Positions 14,079 to 16,257 of a DNA stretch of 16,257 bases are shown here, piece by piece (positions within the stretch are counted from its first letter, which is position 1; each line of letters opens with the position of its first letter). A model generated the notes under the pieces. The model had not been told where the DNA came from and searched no databases. It worked only from the letters and a program-made list of their open reading frames with translations. The stretch is from the NCBI GenBank assembly GCA_050050615.1, contig JASFTV010000042.1:1-16257 (forward strand). The letters are read 5' to 3'. Both the position numbers and the translations under genes were made by a program. Source of the stretch: JASFTV01 sp050050615. Its GTDB lineage: Bacteria; Desulfobacterota; DSM-4660; Desulfatiglandales; HGW-15.

Positions 14079-15827
14079 ATGAATACCAAGCAGGTTAAAC
14101 GCAAGCTTGCCGCAATTTTCAGTGCGGACGTTAAAGGCTACAGCCGCCTCATGGGCGAGGATGAGGTGACAACCGTCCACACCCTGGAGAAGTACCGGGA
14201 GCTGATGAGTGGGCTTGTCCAACAGCACCGTGGCCGTGTCGTGGACTCTCCAGGGGACAACCTTTTGGCTGAATTTACCAGCGTGGTGGACGCTGTGGAA
14301 GCTGCCGTAAGAATCCAGAGAGAGCTTGAGGCAAAGAACGCCGAGTTACCTGCGAACCGGAGGATGGAGTTTCGCATTGGCATCAACCTCGGGGATGTGA
14401 TTGAAGAAGGGGATCGGATTTATGGTGATGGCGTGAATATCGCGGCACGAGTAGAGGGACTGGCCGAGGGCGGAGGCATCTGTATTTCTGGGACTGTCTA
14501 TGACCATATCGAGAACAAGATTGCAATGGAATACGAATACCTGGGGGAGCGAACGGTCAAGAACATCAGAAAGCCGGTGCGGGTTTATCGAGTAAAAATG
14601 AGGCTAGAGGCCGCCATTCCGAGTGCGGCCAAAGATCTCAAGTTACCCGACAAGCCCTCCATTGCCGTGTTGCCTTTTGTAAACATGAGTGATGACCCCA
14701 GACAAGAGTATTTCAGCGACGGGATGACCGAGGACCTAATCACTGATCTTTCAAAAATATCAGGCCTGTTCGTCATTGCCCGCAACTCTGTGTTTACGTA
14801 CAAGGGAAAGGCGGTCAAGGTAGAGGAGGTTGGGCGGGAACTTGGTGTACGGTATGTTCTGGAAGGCAGCGTCCGCAAGGCGAACGACAGGGTACGGATC
14901 ACCGCCCAGTTGGTGGATGCGGTTACGGGCGGACATCTTTGGGCGGAACGTTATGACCGAGATTTGCAGGATATTTTTGCCTTACAAGATGAAGTCACAC
15001 AGAAGATAGTGACAGCCCTCGCCGTGAAGGTGACGGAGGATGAGCAGGAGCGTCTGGCGCGCAAATACACTGACGATATGGAGGCCTATGACCATTACTT
15101 GCGGGGGCTGGAGTATTTCTATCGGCTCACGGAAGAGGCAAATGTTCAGGCACGCCAGATGTTTGAGAGAGCCGTCGATTCGGACCCCGAGTTTTCCGCA
15201 GCGTATGCTTACATGGGGTACACTCACTGGGCCGAGTGGTCTTTAGGGTGGAGCCAAGATCCCGAGTCTCTTGAGCGAGCCTTTGGCCTGGCACAAAAGG
15301 CGATAGCTCTGGATGACTCGCTGCCCGAAGCCCATACAATATTGGGTGAGGTCTATCTCTGGAGAAAGCAGCATGAACAGGCCATTGCCGATTTAAAGAG
15401 GTCCGTTGCTCTTAACCCTAACTACGCTGATGCTATTGTGGGACTGGGTAATGTTCTGAACTTTGCGGGGAGGCCGGAGGAAGCGATTGAACTGGCAAAA
15501 AAGGGCATACGTCTCAACCCCATATACCCGGTCTATTACCTTTGGACCTTGGCCCATGCCTATTTCTTGACGAGACAACATGGAGAGTCGATTGAAGCAT
15601 TCAAGAGAGCTCTCAACCGCAACCCCAATTTTCATCCTGCCCACGTTTATTTAGCTATCCTATATATTGAACTGGGACGTGAGGATGAGGCCAAGACGGA
15701 GTGGTTAGAATTCGTGGAGAGAAGTCCTCAGACCACTCCGGAGGCTTGGAAACAGAGGCTCCCCTATAAAGACCCAGCGGTATTAGAGCGCCTGTTTACC
15801 GCTCTCGGCAAGGCTGCGTTGGCATGA
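14079..15827 (+). CDS. Class III nucleotidyl cyclase fused to TolB/FlgO-like domain and TPRs
   Basis: This 582-residue protein starts with a class III cyclase domain (about 8-172), followed by a TolB/FlgO-like domain (about 193-318, opening PSIAVLPFVNMSDDP and containing FSDGMTEDLITDL) and TPRs (about 335-550). No membrane segment is seen. Metal ligands D17 (SADVKGYS) and D60 (PGDN) and the transition-state pair N120/R124 (VNIAAR) are present, so catalysis is plausible. The purine-selecting Lys and Asp of typical adenylate cyclases are D56 and R113 here, a reversed charge pair that I recall from a large environmental subfamily. The product (cAMP, cGMP or none) is therefore uncertain. AAGGAG lies 8 bases before the ATG. 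The TPRs and TolB-like domain probably sense a protein partner. Confidence 0.88.
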   Translation: MNTKQVKRKLAAIFSADVKGYSRLMGEDEVTTVHTLEKYRELMSGLVQQHRGRVVDSPGDNLLAEFTSVVDAVEAAVRIQRELEAKNAELPANRRMEFRIGINLGDVIEEGDRIYGDGVNIAARVEGLAEGGGICISGTVYDHIENKIAMEYEYLGERTVKNIRKPVRVYRVKMRLEAAIPSAAKDLKLPDKPSIAVLPFVNMSDDPRQEYFSDGMTEDLITDLSKISGLFVIARNSVFTYKGKAVKVEEVGRELGVRYVLEGSVRKANDRVRITAQLVDAVTGGHLWAERYDRDLQDIFALQDEVTQKIVTALAVKVTEDEQERLARKYTDDMEAYDHYLRGLEYFYRLTEEANVQARQMFERAVDSDPEFSAAYAYMGYTHWAEWSLGWSQDPESLERAFGLAQKAIALDDSLPEAHTILGEVYLWRKQHEQAIADLKRSVALNPNYADAIVGLGNVLNFAGRPEEAIELAKKGIRLNPIYPVYYLWTLAHAYFLTRQHGESIEAFKRALNRNPNFHPAHVYLAILYIELGREDEAKTEWLEFVERSPQTTPEAWKQRLPYKDPAVLERLFTALGKAALA

Positions 15828-15951
15828 GTCGAGAGAGAAGAACAGGCCAAGCCACTGCTAAAGCTTCCGGCAGACAAATCACCCATATATTGCGCTCGCT
15901 TCCGACATCCAAGGCTTCAACAGTACTTGCCAGTCCAGCGATCGATTTGAG

Positions 15952-16257
15952 TCATGATTGATAATACGTCTCACCCTCCATCGCCACCACACCTTGATTC
16001 ATAAGCCTTTCCAGGTGTTTTTTCATGTGTGCCTTCTCACCAAATTCGAAAAAAGCTTTTGGCTCCCGTGGCTTGCCGTAAATGATCCACGCCTCGGTAA
16101 TCTCTTGCAGAGTCCTGGGCTTTTCTAGAAGGTCCAAAAGTTTTTCTTCCCTTTCCGCAATAACACCCAGATACTGATCCCAGATTTCTCCTGGCTCCTG
16201 TTCAAATACACCCGTCTCATGTGAAGTGAGCCATACTTTTGCAGCAATTTTTCGCAA
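15952..16257 (-). CDS. MBL-fold metallo-hydrolase, C-terminal part (partial)
   Basis: The frame enters from the right edge and ends with TGA at 15952-15954, giving about 101 C-terminal residues. The stretch KVWLTSHETGVF fits the last metal-ligand His region of metallo-beta-lactamase-fold hydrolases. The following REEKLLDLLEKPRTLQEITEAW segment and the KKHLERLMNQG segment resemble the winged-helix tail found in the RNase Z-like/lactamase-type MBL subfamily (BLACT_WH-like). The catalytic HxHxDH motif would lie outside the window, so neither substrate nor full length can be judged. The TTG at 16255-16257 is most likely an internal Leu rather than a start. It converges on the cyclase gene with about 124 bases between the stops and no obvious terminator. 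Confidence 0.7.
   Translation of the reverse strand: MRKIAAKVWLTSHETGVFEQEPGEIWDQYLGVIAEREEKLLDLLEKPRTLQEITEAWIIYGKPREPKAFFEFGEKAHMKKHLERLMNQGVVAMEGETYYQS

Overview
The window looks like chromosome from a Gram-negative anaerobe or facultative anaerobe, most likely of the Desulfobacterota/deltaproteobacterial type. The clues are several exported and outer-membrane proteins, a Lol-like ABC system, a heterodisulfide-reductase-type iron-sulfur protein and a class III cyclase fused to a TolB/FlgO-like domain and TPRs. This placement is an inference from gene content; there is no rRNA or marker gene. I saw no tRNA, CRISPR array or recognisable transposase.

Left part (1-2531): the N-terminal part of an exported phosphodiester-glycosidase-like protein on the minus strand, running off the left edge, diverges from an adenine-deaminase-family amidohydrolase on the plus strand. 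A 13-bp inverted repeat lies in the gap between them. The amidohydrolase converges on the next block, with a GC-rich hairpin between the stops.

Minus-strand operon (about 8953 down to 2619): transcription order is TetR regulator, periplasmic LolA-like protein, FtsX-type permease 1, a possible 42-codon small ORF overlapping the permease stop, FtsX-type permease 2, ABC ATPase, and an outer-membrane beta-barrel protein. Together these supply cytoplasmic, inner-membrane, periplasmic and outer-membrane parts of what is probably a lipid or lipoprotein export route. Two identical 17-bp operator-like sequences flank a TATAAT element just upstream of tetR, suggesting autoregulation of the whole operon.

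Middle (8954-12542): about 680 bp of non-coding DNA rich in palindromes, a DUF481 outer-membrane protein, a good sigma70 promoter, and an exported TPR protein built from two 122-residue repeats, ended by a clear intrinsic terminator. The next 560 bp are non-coding and carry three back-to-back hairpins that may be a structured RNA or a mobile-element remnant.

Right part (12543-16257): a stand-alone iron-sulfur protein with two 4Fe-4S and two CCG domains; a possible 33-codon leader ORF whose stop follows directly on the ribosome-binding site of the next gene; the cyclase-TolB/FlgO-TPR fusion; and the C-terminal part of an MBL-fold hydrolase on the minus strand, running off the right edge.
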